From Flavobacterium sp. Root935 (GTDB taxonomy: Bacteria > Bacteroidota > Bacteroidia > Flavobacteriales > Flavobacteriaceae), in the NCBI RefSeq assembly GCF_001429295.1, contig NZ_LMJL01000012.1:716629-780628 (forward strand): 64,000 bases of DNA. The letters run 5' to 3'. A model generated the notes under the pieces. It searched no databases, had not been told where the DNA came from, and saw only the letters and a program-made list of their open reading frames with translations. How positions within the stretch are numbered: the first letter of the stretch is position 1; every line of letters begins with the position of its first letter. Positions 42,737 through 52,323 of the stretch are shown piece after piece. The position numbers and the translations under genes were made by a program.

Positions 42737-45004
42737 TTATTTTAGCTCAAATAAAGCTGCTAAAACATCACGCGAATTACCACCTACATAAACTTTGAAT
42801 TTTCCTTTTTCCAGGATTGAATTTCCATTTTGATCGAAAAAAGAAAGATCATTGGGAGTAATTTTGAATTCGACAGTCGTTTTTTCTCCTGTTTTCAAAA
42901 GCAGTTTTTTAAAAGCTTTCAGTTCCTTTACCGGGCGCACTATTGAAGCCGTTACATCCTGAATATAAAGCTGTACTACTTCTTCTCCGTCATATTTACC
43001 TGAGTTTTGAAGATCTACAGAAACTGATAATGAACCTTTTTCATCCATAACTGGAGCAGACGTTTTTAAATTACTGTAGTTAAAAGTCGTATAACTCAAA
43101 CCGTAACCAAATGGATAAAAAGGTTCGTTTGGAATGTCATGAAATCTGGAATAAAAATCAGTTGGTTTTTCTTTGGCATTAGGTTCACCAGCGGGACGCC
43201 CGGTATTGAAATGATTGTAATAAACCGGAATCTGCCCCAAAGAATAAGGAAAACTCATTACCGTTTTTGCCGATGGATTGTATTTTCCTGATAAAACTTC
43301 TGCAACTGCGTTTCCGGTTTCTGTTCCTAAAACCCAGCATTGTACCAGTGCATCGCTCAAACCTTGAACTTCATTTAAAATCATGGGTCTTCCAGAAGAA
43401 ACGAGCGTAATAATTGGTTTCCCCGTCTTTTTTAAAGCTTTTAAAAGTTCTACTTGACCTTGGGCAATAGCAATATCAGCCAATGATTTATCTTCACCCG
43501 ATAAATTACCTGTAATTCCGATATTTATAATTACAACTTCTGCATTTTCTGCATTTTTTACGGCCTGATTTATTAATTCGGGAGAAGTCGAATTATCCTG
43601 TTTATAGCCATCGACAAAAGTTATATTTGAAAACTGTTTTTTTAAACCCTCATGGATAGTTAAGCAGTCATGGGCATCAGCACTGGCTTTCCACATATCG
43701 ACCATATCTGGTTTGCTATTGGCATAAAAACCAATCAAAGCAATCTTCTGATTTGGATTTTTAAGCGGTAAAACTTCGTTATTGTTTTTTAGAAGCAGAA
43801 TGCTTTTTTTAGCTGCTTCTCTGGCAACCTTTCTGTTTTCTGCATTAAAAACATTTTCTTTCTCACGTTTTTCATCCAAAAACTTATAAGGATTTTCAAA
43901 TAATCCCAGTTTGAATTTATAATACAAAATCGCTCCAACAGCTTTGTCCACTTCTGCTTCAGTTAATTTTCCTTCCTTAACTAATTCAGGCAAAAAAGCA
44001 ATGGCCGTTCTGCTCTCCATATCCATCATGCTTCCTGCTTTCAGTGCTTTGTAAACCGCATCTTTTTTGTCTTCTGCATAGCCGTGGGCAATCATTTCTG
44101 CGAAAGCATTCCAGTCGCTTACCACAAATCCTTTAAAACCTAATCTGTTTTGCAGAATATCGGTAAGCAGAAAAGAATTTCCGCTGGCTGGCACGCCATC
44201 AAAAACATTGAAAGAAGTCATTACCGTTGCTGCGCCAGATTTTATAGCGGCTGTGTAAGGCGGCAGGTATTTATTGTAAAAAGCAACTCTGGAAACATCT
44301 ACATTATTATATTCCCTTCCCGCTTCTACGGCTCCATAAACGGCAAAATGCTTCACGCAGGCCAAAATATCAAAGACACCATCCAGATTTCCCTGAAAGC
44401 CTTTTACCCTTGCCGCTGCAATTACAGAGCCATAATATGGGTCTTCTCCTGCGCCTTCCATTACACGTCCCCATCTCGGATCATTTGAAACATCGCACAT
44501 TGGTGCAAAAGCCCAGTTTAAGCCAGATGCAGCAGATTCTTTTGCAGCGATTCTGGAATTCTGAAATACCTGTTCCATATCCCAGCTGCAGGCTTCTGCA
44601 AGCGGAATTGGAAATAATGTTCTATAACCATGAATAACATCAAAACCAAACAATAGCGGAATTTTTAAACGGCTTTGTTCTACTGCAATTTGTTGTACTT
44701 TTTTGATTTTTACAACACCAAGCGTATTTAGAAACGAACCAATTTTTCCCTGTCTGACAAGATCCAATTTTTTCTGCTCTCCATCAACCTTATTATCAGG
44801 TCCTGTAAACATTCCGTAATTTATTTGGTTGAGCTGCCCGGCTTTTTCTTCTAAAGTCATTCTGCCCAATAAATCTTTTACGCGTGTTTCTATTGGCGCA
44901 TTTTTATCCAGGTAAACTGCTTTTTTAGTTTGCGAAAAGGCAATAGAAGTTGTGGATAACATTAGCACAGTGGCTAATGTTATCCTTTTATGAATTTTAA
45001 ACAT
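42737..45004 (-). CDS. GH3 beta-glucosidase (BglX-like), PUL 2
   Basis: This 755-residue enzyme has a signal peptide (to AFSQ, residue 25). Visible features: the pocket motif CVKHFAVYG, nucleophile D297 in GFVVSDWNA, the GH3 C-terminal domain (about 395-620) and a terminal FN3-like domain (DLQNSGKYDGEEVVQLYIQD). It probably cuts beta-gluco-oligosaccharides in the periplasm. It is a paralogue of the PUL 1 enzyme but clearly diverged. It lies 78 bases downstream of the GH30-like gene in the same operon. Confidence 0.93.
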   Translation of the reverse strand: MFKIHKRITLATVLMLSTTSIAFSQTKKAVYLDKNAPIETRVKDLLGRMTLEEKAGQLNQINYGMFTGPDNKVDGEQKKLDLVRQGKIGSFLNTLGVVKIKKVQQIAVEQSRLKIPLLFGFDVIHGYRTLFPIPLAEACSWDMEQVFQNSRIAAKESAASGLNWAFAPMCDVSNDPRWGRVMEGAGEDPYYGSVIAAARVKGFQGNLDGVFDILACVKHFAVYGAVEAGREYNNVDVSRVAFYNKYLPPYTAAIKSGAATVMTSFNVFDGVPASGNSFLLTDILQNRLGFKGFVVSDWNAFAEMIAHGYAEDKKDAVYKALKAGSMMDMESRTAIAFLPELVKEGKLTEAEVDKAVGAILYYKFKLGLFENPYKFLDEKREKENVFNAENRKVAREAAKKSILLLKNNNEVLPLKNPNQKIALIGFYANSKPDMVDMWKASADAHDCLTIHEGLKKQFSNITFVDGYKQDNSTSPELINQAVKNAENAEVVIINIGITGNLSGEDKSLADIAIAQGQVELLKALKKTGKPIITLVSSGRPMILNEVQGLSDALVQCWVLGTETGNAVAEVLSGKYNPSAKTVMSFPYSLGQIPVYYNHFNTGRPAGEPNAKEKPTDFYSRFHDIPNEPFYPFGYGLSYTTFNYSNLKTSAPVMDEKGSLSVSVDLQNSGKYDGEEVVQLYIQDVTASIVRPVKELKAFKKLLLKTGEKTTVEFKITPNDLSFFDQNGNSILEKGKFKVYVGGNSRDVLAALFELK

Positions 45005-45082
45005 AATTTTTGAAATTAGTAATCCATAAAAAATATCAGAAGTAATTTCTTTTACGAATTATATTAAAATGCGGTTTTAGTT

Positions 45083-46579
45083 TTATTGTTCTACCCAAAA
45101 TTCAACGGCAAGATCTGGAACAATTGGATTTAAAGTTTTAGGTGATAATATACCAACTGAGATATCTCTTTGATAAGGCGTATAGCGATATCCTTTGAAT
45201 TTTTTATCAGATTTAGTTTCAATATTAAATTGAAAAGGTTTTCCAGAACGGTTAGTCAGAACAATAACCTGTTTTCCCTTTGGAGTTTTGTAAGCCATTA
45301 TTCTGTTATCTTTTAAAATTGTAATTTCATCAACGGCAAATCGTTTAGAATCCCAAGGCATATACTTTAGAAAACCTGCAATGGCATTAAAATTCTTTTG
45401 AAAATAATCCCAATGCCCTTTTTGAACGTTTGAAAAATGACTGAAATTATCATCAGTCTCCGGGCGCCAGACACCTAACGCAAAACTCTCTGCTTCTTCG
45501 TTAGTAGTTGGTTTCAGCGCATGTAGCCAAAACCATGTCGGCGAATTGGCAAATGTCATCCAGTTCATAATTGTCTGGGCGGTATTGACGAAATTTCCGT
45601 CGCTTACCCCATCGTTTTTGGTATAATTAAAATACTCAAACTCGTTGGTAAAAATATATTTTCCGTCTGTATTGCCGCTGTATTTTGTCGTTTCATCAAT
45701 CAAAATATTAGAGTTTGAACCAATACGATGCAAAACCCAGGCATCAACATATTTTAAGGCTTCAGGATCTTTTTTGATTTCCTGCGCGATAAGCCCCAAT
45801 TGTCCGTCCCAGGAGTCCGTCATGATAATAGCTTCCGGAAAAGCTTTTTTAATTTTTGGTGCAACGGCTTTAAACGCTTTATAATACACCTCAGCATCAA
45901 AATAATCTGTAGTAGAGAATGATTGGTTAGCCATTTTATCATTCGGATCAAACGGTTTTGCAGACGGAGCAACATATCCTTTCGGCTTAACATGCTGTCC
46001 AGCTTCATTCTGCAGACCCCACATTTTTACTTTTAGTCCGTTTTTATCTAAAAAATTCGCATCATCAACTAATGCATTTCCAAAATCATCTAAAAAATCA
46101 GGTTTAGTACTTTTTAATGTTCCTCCTATAAAAGAACTATTTGATTTCCAATATGGTGCAAGCGACCAGTATTCTAACGAAATACCTTCCATTCCTGAAC
46201 CTTTCATCAATTCTTTCAAATCATTTAGCTGATTTGGATATCTTTCCTGAAAACGCTTGCCCTCTTTATCCAAACCTCTGAAATACAGTCCCATCGCCAG
46301 TCTGCAATAGCGAAATCCTTTCAGCATATCTCTATAAAGCCTTTTTCTCTCAGACTTTACCAGATTATTCGGAATTGCGATAACCTCATCTGGAAGTCCA
46401 ATGTTTCCCGAACCGATAGCATCGTTCTGGATTTCAATTCCCAAACCCCAAATGGTCTGTTCGGGTTTGTCCAGACGAATTTTGTAATTGCCCTGATCCG
46501 GCTGCTGCGCCAATAAATGAGAACCTGCAGCCAAAAGGGTAATCAAAAGTGTTTTTTGTATGATAGTATGTTTATTCAT
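45083..46579 (-). CDS. GH30-like clan-A glycosidase, PUL 2
   Basis: The 498-residue protein has a signal peptide (to LLAQ, residue 25). The barrel shows WGLGIEIQND near the start, the acid/base candidate E192 in KMWGLQNEAG and nucleophile candidates E313/E315 in YIFTNEFEYF, an arrangement typical of clan GH-A and closest, by eye, to GH30. A C-terminal beta-domain (about 415-498) fits the GH30 side domain. GH30 enzymes include beta-1,6-glucanases and glucocerebrosidases. The start codon lies inside the end of the FAD-enzyme gene (8-base overlap), so the two are coupled in translation. Confidence 0.65.
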   Translation of the reverse strand: MNKHTIIQKTLLITLLAAGSHLLAQQPDQGNYKIRLDKPEQTIWGLGIEIQNDAIGSGNIGLPDEVIAIPNNLVKSERKRLYRDMLKGFRYCRLAMGLYFRGLDKEGKRFQERYPNQLNDLKELMKGSGMEGISLEYWSLAPYWKSNSSFIGGTLKSTKPDFLDDFGNALVDDANFLDKNGLKVKMWGLQNEAGQHVKPKGYVAPSAKPFDPNDKMANQSFSTTDYFDAEVYYKAFKAVAPKIKKAFPEAIIMTDSWDGQLGLIAQEIKKDPEALKYVDAWVLHRIGSNSNILIDETTKYSGNTDGKYIFTNEFEYFNYTKNDGVSDGNFVNTAQTIMNWMTFANSPTWFWLHALKPTTNEEAESFALGVWRPETDDNFSHFSNVQKGHWDYFQKNFNAIAGFLKYMPWDSKRFAVDEITILKDNRIMAYKTPKGKQVIVLTNRSGKPFQFNIETKSDKKFKGYRYTPYQRDISVGILSPKTLNPIVPDLAVEFWVEQ

Positions 46580-48860
46580 AACATCTTATTTCATAGATCT
46601 GTGCCGAAGGATCTCCATTTGTCGCATTTACCTGCACTCTAAGCTGAGCCGTTTCAATGCCTTCGAAACTGTATTTTACTTGTCTTTGGAAATTTTCTTT
46701 TACAGTTAAAACAGTTTCCCATTTACTATCTTTAAAAGCTAAAATTTCAAAGTCTTTCGGACATTGCGGATCCTGATAAAATGGTCCGTATGCGTGATAT
46801 TCTCTCAGCAGATGTCCTGGAAAAGTCAGTTCTACTTCTTTAATATTTTTTGTATTTTCCCAAGTTAATTGTAAATACTGAGATAACGGCAAATTAGGAT
46901 CTGATTTCCATAAATTTGTAAAACGATGTGGTCTAGTAACCCCGCTGATTACATTTTGAGGCCCAAAGCAAGGCTGTGGCGGATTCACTTTGAAACTTAA
47001 CGTTTGCCCATTTCCAAATCTTCTCATTTTCTCAGCACTGATCTGATACATTGCCATGTGTCCTGATTCAATTTTTCCTGCGCATAGCCATTGCAATTCT
47101 GGATTTGGTAAAATATCCAGACGGACAAATTCGCCAGCTGGAGCATTATCTAAATTAACAGGCCATTCTACCCAATGTAATCCAGGTTCTATGGACAATT
47201 CCGCTTTCGCTAAAATTTCGCCTTTATTTACGCTGTAATCCCAGATATGCTCTGACTTTTTTAGTTCGACAGAAAACTGCTGTGCTTTATCTGAATTATT
47301 TCGAAGGCAAACTTCAATTTTATTTATTTGTTTTGAACCAACAGCGATCAACTGGCCTTTTCTGTATTCCAATTTTTCAATCTCATACTGCGGCTGATCT
47401 TCCCAAATTTTGAGGCCTTCATGAGAGCCTTTGCTTTCTGGGCCTGCACCAAACAATAAAGCTTCACTGCTAGCCGTTATTTTCGCTTTAAGCGCAATAT
47501 CTTTTTCATCTTTATTGGCATAATTCGGAAGAAAACATCCGTCACGTAATAACTGCTGCTGAATTTCCTCAATAATTTTAACAGGCGCTTCCGTTATCGG
47601 CAGATTTTTCTGTTTGGCAATAGCCACTGCTGTTCCTGCCGCCTGTCCCATAAGCGCCGTGGTATTCATAACCCTTACCGTTCCAAGAGCGGCGTGCGTA
47701 ACACTTACATTTCTTCCTGCCATCATTAGATTGTCCATATCTTTAGCAATCAAACTTCTCAGCGGAATTCCATAAGGTCCTGCATAGCTTTTTACGGCAT
47801 ATTCTGAAAACGTAGAATAGTTCTCATTACTTGCGGGTTCACTGTTTGCAGCTAATAAACCTCCGGGAGTATGAAGATCGATAAACCAGCCTCCAAAAGC
47901 GATTTCATCATCAAAAACGGTACAGTTCTGCGGATCATGTTCAGTCATAAGATACTGCCCCATAATGCGGCGGCTTTCTCTTTTTCCCGGAACCTGACCT
48001 ACCCAGTCCAAAGCGTATTCTTTAACAATTTCCTTCATTTTAGGATCTTTGTTTTTCATCCAATCCCAAACTCCAAGCGCGTGACGTGTCAATTCGTGTC
48101 TAATGGTTTCATTGTCTGTAATGGTGTTGTACGGAACTCCAATTTCAATCCACCAATAACCTCCTTTTTTTTGTTTTGGAGGTCTTCCCTGCTTGTAAAA
48201 GAAACTGGCATCTTCATAATGCATTGCCCAGTCTGGCGCTTTATAACTGCATTCTTTTCCGATATATTTTGTTTTGAAATGAATGGAACTTCCCATTACA
48301 TCTTTGCTTGCTGTTTCTGGTGCGTGAGGTTCGTTAAATTCGCTTTTAGCTTCGCTTCCCAAACGGAATTCACAGCCTGCTAAATCAGCAACGATTCCGT
48401 CTCCTGATGCATCTATAAAAGTATCTGCTTCAAATAAAATATCAGTTTCTGTGTTTTGCACTCTGCCTTTTACACTTTTAATAGTACGACCTTCTTTTTC
48501 TACTTCAAACACATCAGTATTTACTTTGATCGTAAGATTTGGCGTTGATTGTGCGAGATTGTATAAAGTTAAATCCCAAATGCTGTTTGTCCAGCCATTT
48601 TCGAAAATTTCTTCGTGATTTGCTGCACGCTCGGCTATCAATAACTCTGAAATAATTCCTGTTTCTCTTGCGTAAGCATGAAATGCACAAGCTCCATGAG
48701 GGGTAACACGTATCTCGGATGAACTGTTTCCGCCAAAAACGGGACGATTCTGAATGATACAGGTTTTAGTGCCTAAACGTGCTGCCGCAACAGCCGCACA
48801 AAAACCAGCCAAACCGCCTCCAACAACTACCAGTTCATATTTTTCTTTTAAAGTCTGCAT
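46572..48860 (-). CDS. FAD-dependent oxidoreductase, PUL 2
   Basis: This is a 762-residue protein without a signal peptide, so cytoplasmic. The N-terminal Rossmann motif VVVGGGLAGFCAAVAAARLG binds FAD; GGNSSSEIRVTPHGACAFHAY, DTFIDASGDGIVADLAGCEFRLGSEAK and NVSVTHAALGTVRVMNTTALMGQAAG fit the FAD_oxidored (PF12831-like) group. The C-terminal third (about 460-762) looks like beta-sandwich domains, with a discoidin-like end. The gene abuts the symporter gene and overlaps the GH30-like gene, so its product most likely oxidises an imported sugar or derivative. The reaction is unknown. Confidence 0.8.
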   Translation of the reverse strand: MQTLKEKYELVVVGGGLAGFCAAVAAARLGTKTCIIQNRPVFGGNSSSEIRVTPHGACAFHAYARETGIISELLIAERAANHEEIFENGWTNSIWDLTLYNLAQSTPNLTIKVNTDVFEVEKEGRTIKSVKGRVQNTETDILFEADTFIDASGDGIVADLAGCEFRLGSEAKSEFNEPHAPETASKDVMGSSIHFKTKYIGKECSYKAPDWAMHYEDASFFYKQGRPPKQKKGGYWWIEIGVPYNTITDNETIRHELTRHALGVWDWMKNKDPKMKEIVKEYALDWVGQVPGKRESRRIMGQYLMTEHDPQNCTVFDDEIAFGGWFIDLHTPGGLLAANSEPASNENYSTFSEYAVKSYAGPYGIPLRSLIAKDMDNLMMAGRNVSVTHAALGTVRVMNTTALMGQAAGTAVAIAKQKNLPITEAPVKIIEEIQQQLLRDGCFLPNYANKDEKDIALKAKITASSEALLFGAGPESKGSHEGLKIWEDQPQYEIEKLEYRKGQLIAVGSKQINKIEVCLRNNSDKAQQFSVELKKSEHIWDYSVNKGEILAKAELSIEPGLHWVEWPVNLDNAPAGEFVRLDILPNPELQWLCAGKIESGHMAMYQISAEKMRRFGNGQTLSFKVNPPQPCFGPQNVISGVTRPHRFTNLWKSDPNLPLSQYLQLTWENTKNIKEVELTFPGHLLREYHAYGPFYQDPQCPKDFEILAFKDSKWETVLTVKENFQRQVKYSFEGIETAQLRVQVNATNGDPSAQIYEIRCYE

Positions 48861-50594
48861 TTAAATTGATTTTATAAGTAGATTTTTTTTGTTTTTAAAT
48901 TTTAAGCTCAACAGTATGACAGCACTTAAAATAAGTAATACTGCGGCAAATATTCCGATAAGGATTTGAGAATGACCTGTAGAAAATGCCATAAGGGCAA
49001 ACATAATTAATGCTAAAACACCAATGCTGTATCCTAATAACTGAGCAGGAAAAATGGCGATTTGGAAATCGCTTTCTGAACTTGGTACTTCCTCCTTAAC
49101 AGTTAATTTTTCTTGAATTTGTTCAAATCCAATATCCATCGTCTTAGAACCAAACTCCATAATTGCCAGGACGATTAAAGGAACAAAAATTCCAACCCCT
49201 ACTTCAAACAGCTGGCTGTTGGCATGGTAAAGATTCATAATGAAATTATTTGATTTTATGAAAATAGCCCCTTTCAACACAATTGAAACAACTACGGTAA
49301 TTCCGGTTGACCACCATATCGAACTTTGTTTTATTTTTCCGAAATACAAACCCCAAAGCATTGGAAGCACCATAGCCACTACCAGTAAACCGGTAATAGT
49401 GAGGATAATCTGCTCTGCCCCTCCGAAATAAGGAATGCATACGGCAATTGCCATTATTAGAAGTCCTATTAGAAGAGAACTTATCCTTCCTATAAATACA
49501 ACTTGTTTTTCGCTGGCATCAGGCGCAATGATATCTTTATAAACACTGTTTGTAATCGCTGCTGCATAAACATTTATTTCTCCGTCGATGTAACTGGCAG
49601 CTGATGAAAACATCGCGGCAACCAGTAATCCCATAAGGCCCGGAGGCAGTACCCAGGCGCAGGCCATGATATAAGCCTGCTCCGGGGCTGCATCAGGATG
49701 TGCAACACGATAGATGATTGGGGGAAGCATCCATACAATTGGACTTATGATATACAGCCATCCAAACAAATTTGAAGATTTACGGGCATTTTTAGGACTG
49801 CTCACCGCTAAAAACCGCTGAACAAAAACCCACTCCCCGCCTAATTTAAACGTATGAACAATAACCCAGCCGATTAGAAACAGCCATGTGAAATTTCCTG
49901 ATACGGGAGAAAGAAAATCTTTTGGCAATTGATCAATCACACTGGAAACACCGCCTGCTTTCTGAATGCTTAATGGCACAACAAACAAAACAGTCATCGT
50001 CAGTACCACAAACTGCACGGCATCGATAATCAAAACGGCCCATAAACCACCGCTGACGGCGTACATCAGCATCAGAAAACCTGATATGATAATGGTATAG
50101 GTAACCGATAGTTTATGCGTCTGGGGATCTGCCAGCCAATTATCCGGAGATAACGGTATGAGGGAGGCAACCACAACGGCGAAAGAATAGAGGGCAACCC
50201 CCATAGCAATGATTTTAAAAAGCATGCCGATCCACGTATAAAACTGCACTGCCCCCTGCCCGAAACGAATGGCAACATATTCCCCAACTGTACTGATATT
50301 AAGCGATGCCCATTTTTCGGCAAAAAACTTTCCAACCAAAAAAGAAGCAATTCCCGAGCACATCAATATGCTTACTGCAACAAATCCCTGTTTGTAAGCG
50401 ATTCCGCCCCAGACCACAAATGTACCGGCAGAAAATGCGCTCATAAAGGCCGATAAGCCCGAAAGCCACCACGGAGATTGTTTTCTAACCGCAAACATAT
50501 CCTCAGATGTTTTATTGCGTTTTGAAAGGATGCCGCCGATAAGCAAGATACCGGCAGCGTAAATAATAAGTATGATATAATCTATTAATTCCAT
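48861..50594 (-). CDS. Sodium/solute symporter (SSS family), PUL 2
   Basis: This 577-residue inner-membrane protein has about 14 hydrophobic segments. SSS signatures are visible: ISKRNKTSEDMFAVRKQSPWWLSGLSAFMSAFSAGTFVVWGGIAYKQG at the start, FVQRFLAVSSPKNARKS after helix 6-7 and AMFSSAASYIDGEINVYAAAI. It would bring the sugar released in the periplasm into the cell with sodium. Its stop codon and the start of the FAD-enzyme gene are directly adjacent. SusD lies 28 bases upstream. Confidence 0.93.
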   Translation of the reverse strand: MELIDYIILIIYAAGILLIGGILSKRNKTSEDMFAVRKQSPWWLSGLSAFMSAFSAGTFVVWGGIAYKQGFVAVSILMCSGIASFLVGKFFAEKWASLNISTVGEYVAIRFGQGAVQFYTWIGMLFKIIAMGVALYSFAVVVASLIPLSPDNWLADPQTHKLSVTYTIIISGFLMLMYAVSGGLWAVLIIDAVQFVVLTMTVLFVVPLSIQKAGGVSSVIDQLPKDFLSPVSGNFTWLFLIGWVIVHTFKLGGEWVFVQRFLAVSSPKNARKSSNLFGWLYIISPIVWMLPPIIYRVAHPDAAPEQAYIMACAWVLPPGLMGLLVAAMFSSAASYIDGEINVYAAAITNSVYKDIIAPDASEKQVVFIGRISSLLIGLLIMAIAVCIPYFGGAEQIILTITGLLVVAMVLPMLWGLYFGKIKQSSIWWSTGITVVVSIVLKGAIFIKSNNFIMNLYHANSQLFEVGVGIFVPLIVLAIMEFGSKTMDIGFEQIQEKLTVKEEVPSSESDFQIAIFPAQLLGYSIGVLALIMFALMAFSTGHSQILIGIFAAVLLILSAVILLSLKFKNKKNLLIKSI

Positions 50595-50622
50595 TTAAAG
50601 TAAATTATAATTTTAATCTAAT

Positions 50623-52311
50623 TTAGTAATTTGGATTTTGTGTCAAATTAGGATTAACAGTTCTTTCAATTGCAGGAATTGGCCATAAATATTGTCTGCC
50701 AGCATCAAATTTTCTGGTGGTGAAATTTTTAGCCGCTCCTGTGGCAATGTATGGGGTATAATCCGGGATGCCATCTGCATCAATTACAGGTGCACCGGCA
50801 AATGGGAATTTAGCTTTATGGATAGCATTGCCAGGAACCGGATCAGGAATACCTACACCAGGCTTGTTTAATGCTTTCTCTGCAATTTTCCATCGGATAA
50901 GGTCCATATATCTTAATCCTTCAAATGCAAATTCAACTCTTCGTTCACGGCGTATAATAGTGCGCAATTCTGTCTGATTGGTTGTAGTTACAGCAGGATA
51001 TAATGTAGTCTGCCCTACCGTTTTTCCATAAGCTCTTGCTCTGACAGTATTTAGGTAAAGCAATGTAGTGGCGTCAATAGTATTCATTTCAATGTCAGCC
51101 TCGGCATAAGTCAAAAACATTTCTGCGTAACGGATAATTTTCAAATCATTGTCTTCTAATTTCCTGTCAGCCCAAGACTGATCAATACCTTTTTTCCATA
51201 AAAAACCTGAAAAACTGGCATTGACAGCATTTGCACGATTATCGTTATTAGTTACCATTGCATTATCACTTATTCTTCTTACTTTTAAAGAATCTGGATG
51301 AGGCTGGTAAATATAACCAAGCCATATAGAACTAAAAGGAACAATGGTCTGCGCTAAACGCGGATCCCTGTTTGCAAATGGTTTTTGGGGATTATAAAGC
51401 GGCGATTTATCCACAGGCAGACCATCTATACATTCGTAAGAATCCACTAATTCCCAAGTTGGGAATTTAGCAGCAAATCCACCAGCATTTCGAGCGATAT
51501 GGTCTGGGGCAGTAAAACCATCGGAAACAACCCCATTGGCCTGGTCCCTTACTACGGTTAAAATATTTTCTTTGCATTGTTCTCCCGGCTTTAAAAACAA
51601 ATCACGATAACTTGGATACAGCGTATATACATTTAAATCTATAACAGCTTTAGCCGCTGCTTTGGCAATGTCATATTTTCCCATATATAAAGCTGTTCTT
51701 GCTTTAACGGCCAGCGCAGTACCGCTTGTAAAACGCTGTATCGCACTAGCATTGTAAGAGGCAGGCAGGTTTGCAGCTGCAAAATCTAGATCTTCAAAAA
51801 TAAATTGCAAAACAAGATTTTTATCAGTTCTGGTAAAAGAATACGATTCAGCTAAGGTGATCGGTGTTTTAATTAACGGCACATCACCAAAATGTGTAAT
51901 TAACCTTGAATATTGATAGGCCCTGGCTAATTTAGCCTGCGCTTCAAAAGAGGCTAAGGCTGCTGCTGAGGTATTTCCGGCAGCTCTGTTTAAACTGGCA
52001 ATGATTGTGTTGGCTCTTGTGATTATTTTATAGGCATCTGTCCATAATTTTTGAGCATCGGGATCACCGCTGTTCATGGTACCGTTAATTACAGCATTTG
52101 GATTGGCTCTATATAAATAATTATCGCTGTACTCTTCCTTATCATTCTGGATAAAGGAGAACCGGTACAAATCATTCACAGCAATCGTAAGCTCAGTTTC
52201 GTTGGAATAAAAGTTACCACTCGATGGATCTGATAATGGATTATAATCTAATTCCTGACAGCTGGTAAAGAACACCAGACATAATGCAGTTAAATATATT
52301 GAAATTTTCAT
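50623..52311 (-). CDS. SusD/RagB-family glycan-binding lipoprotein, PUL 2
   Basis: This is a 562-residue lipoprotein (VFFTSC) that binds glycan at the surface. Typical segments: YNPLSDPSSGNFYSNETELTIAVNDLYR, AQAKLARAYQYSRLITHFGDVPLI, IIRYAEMFLTYAEADIEMN, RRERRVEFAFEGLRYMDLIRWK and the end LTQNPNY. It is longer than the PUL 1 SusD. It begins 12 bases after susC. Confidence 0.97.
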   Translation of the reverse strand: MKISIYLTALCLVFFTSCQELDYNPLSDPSSGNFYSNETELTIAVNDLYRFSFIQNDKEEYSDNYLYRANPNAVINGTMNSGDPDAQKLWTDAYKIITRANTIIASLNRAAGNTSAAALASFEAQAKLARAYQYSRLITHFGDVPLIKTPITLAESYSFTRTDKNLVLQFIFEDLDFAAANLPASYNASAIQRFTSGTALAVKARTALYMGKYDIAKAAAKAVIDLNVYTLYPSYRDLFLKPGEQCKENILTVVRDQANGVVSDGFTAPDHIARNAGGFAAKFPTWELVDSYECIDGLPVDKSPLYNPQKPFANRDPRLAQTIVPFSSIWLGYIYQPHPDSLKVRRISDNAMVTNNDNRANAVNASFSGFLWKKGIDQSWADRKLEDNDLKIIRYAEMFLTYAEADIEMNTIDATTLLYLNTVRARAYGKTVGQTTLYPAVTTTNQTELRTIIRRERRVEFAFEGLRYMDLIRWKIAEKALNKPGVGIPDPVPGNAIHKAKFPFAGAPVIDADGIPDYTPYIATGAAKNFTTRKFDAGRQYLWPIPAIERTVNPNLTQNPNY

Positions 52312-52323
52312 GATAATTAATTT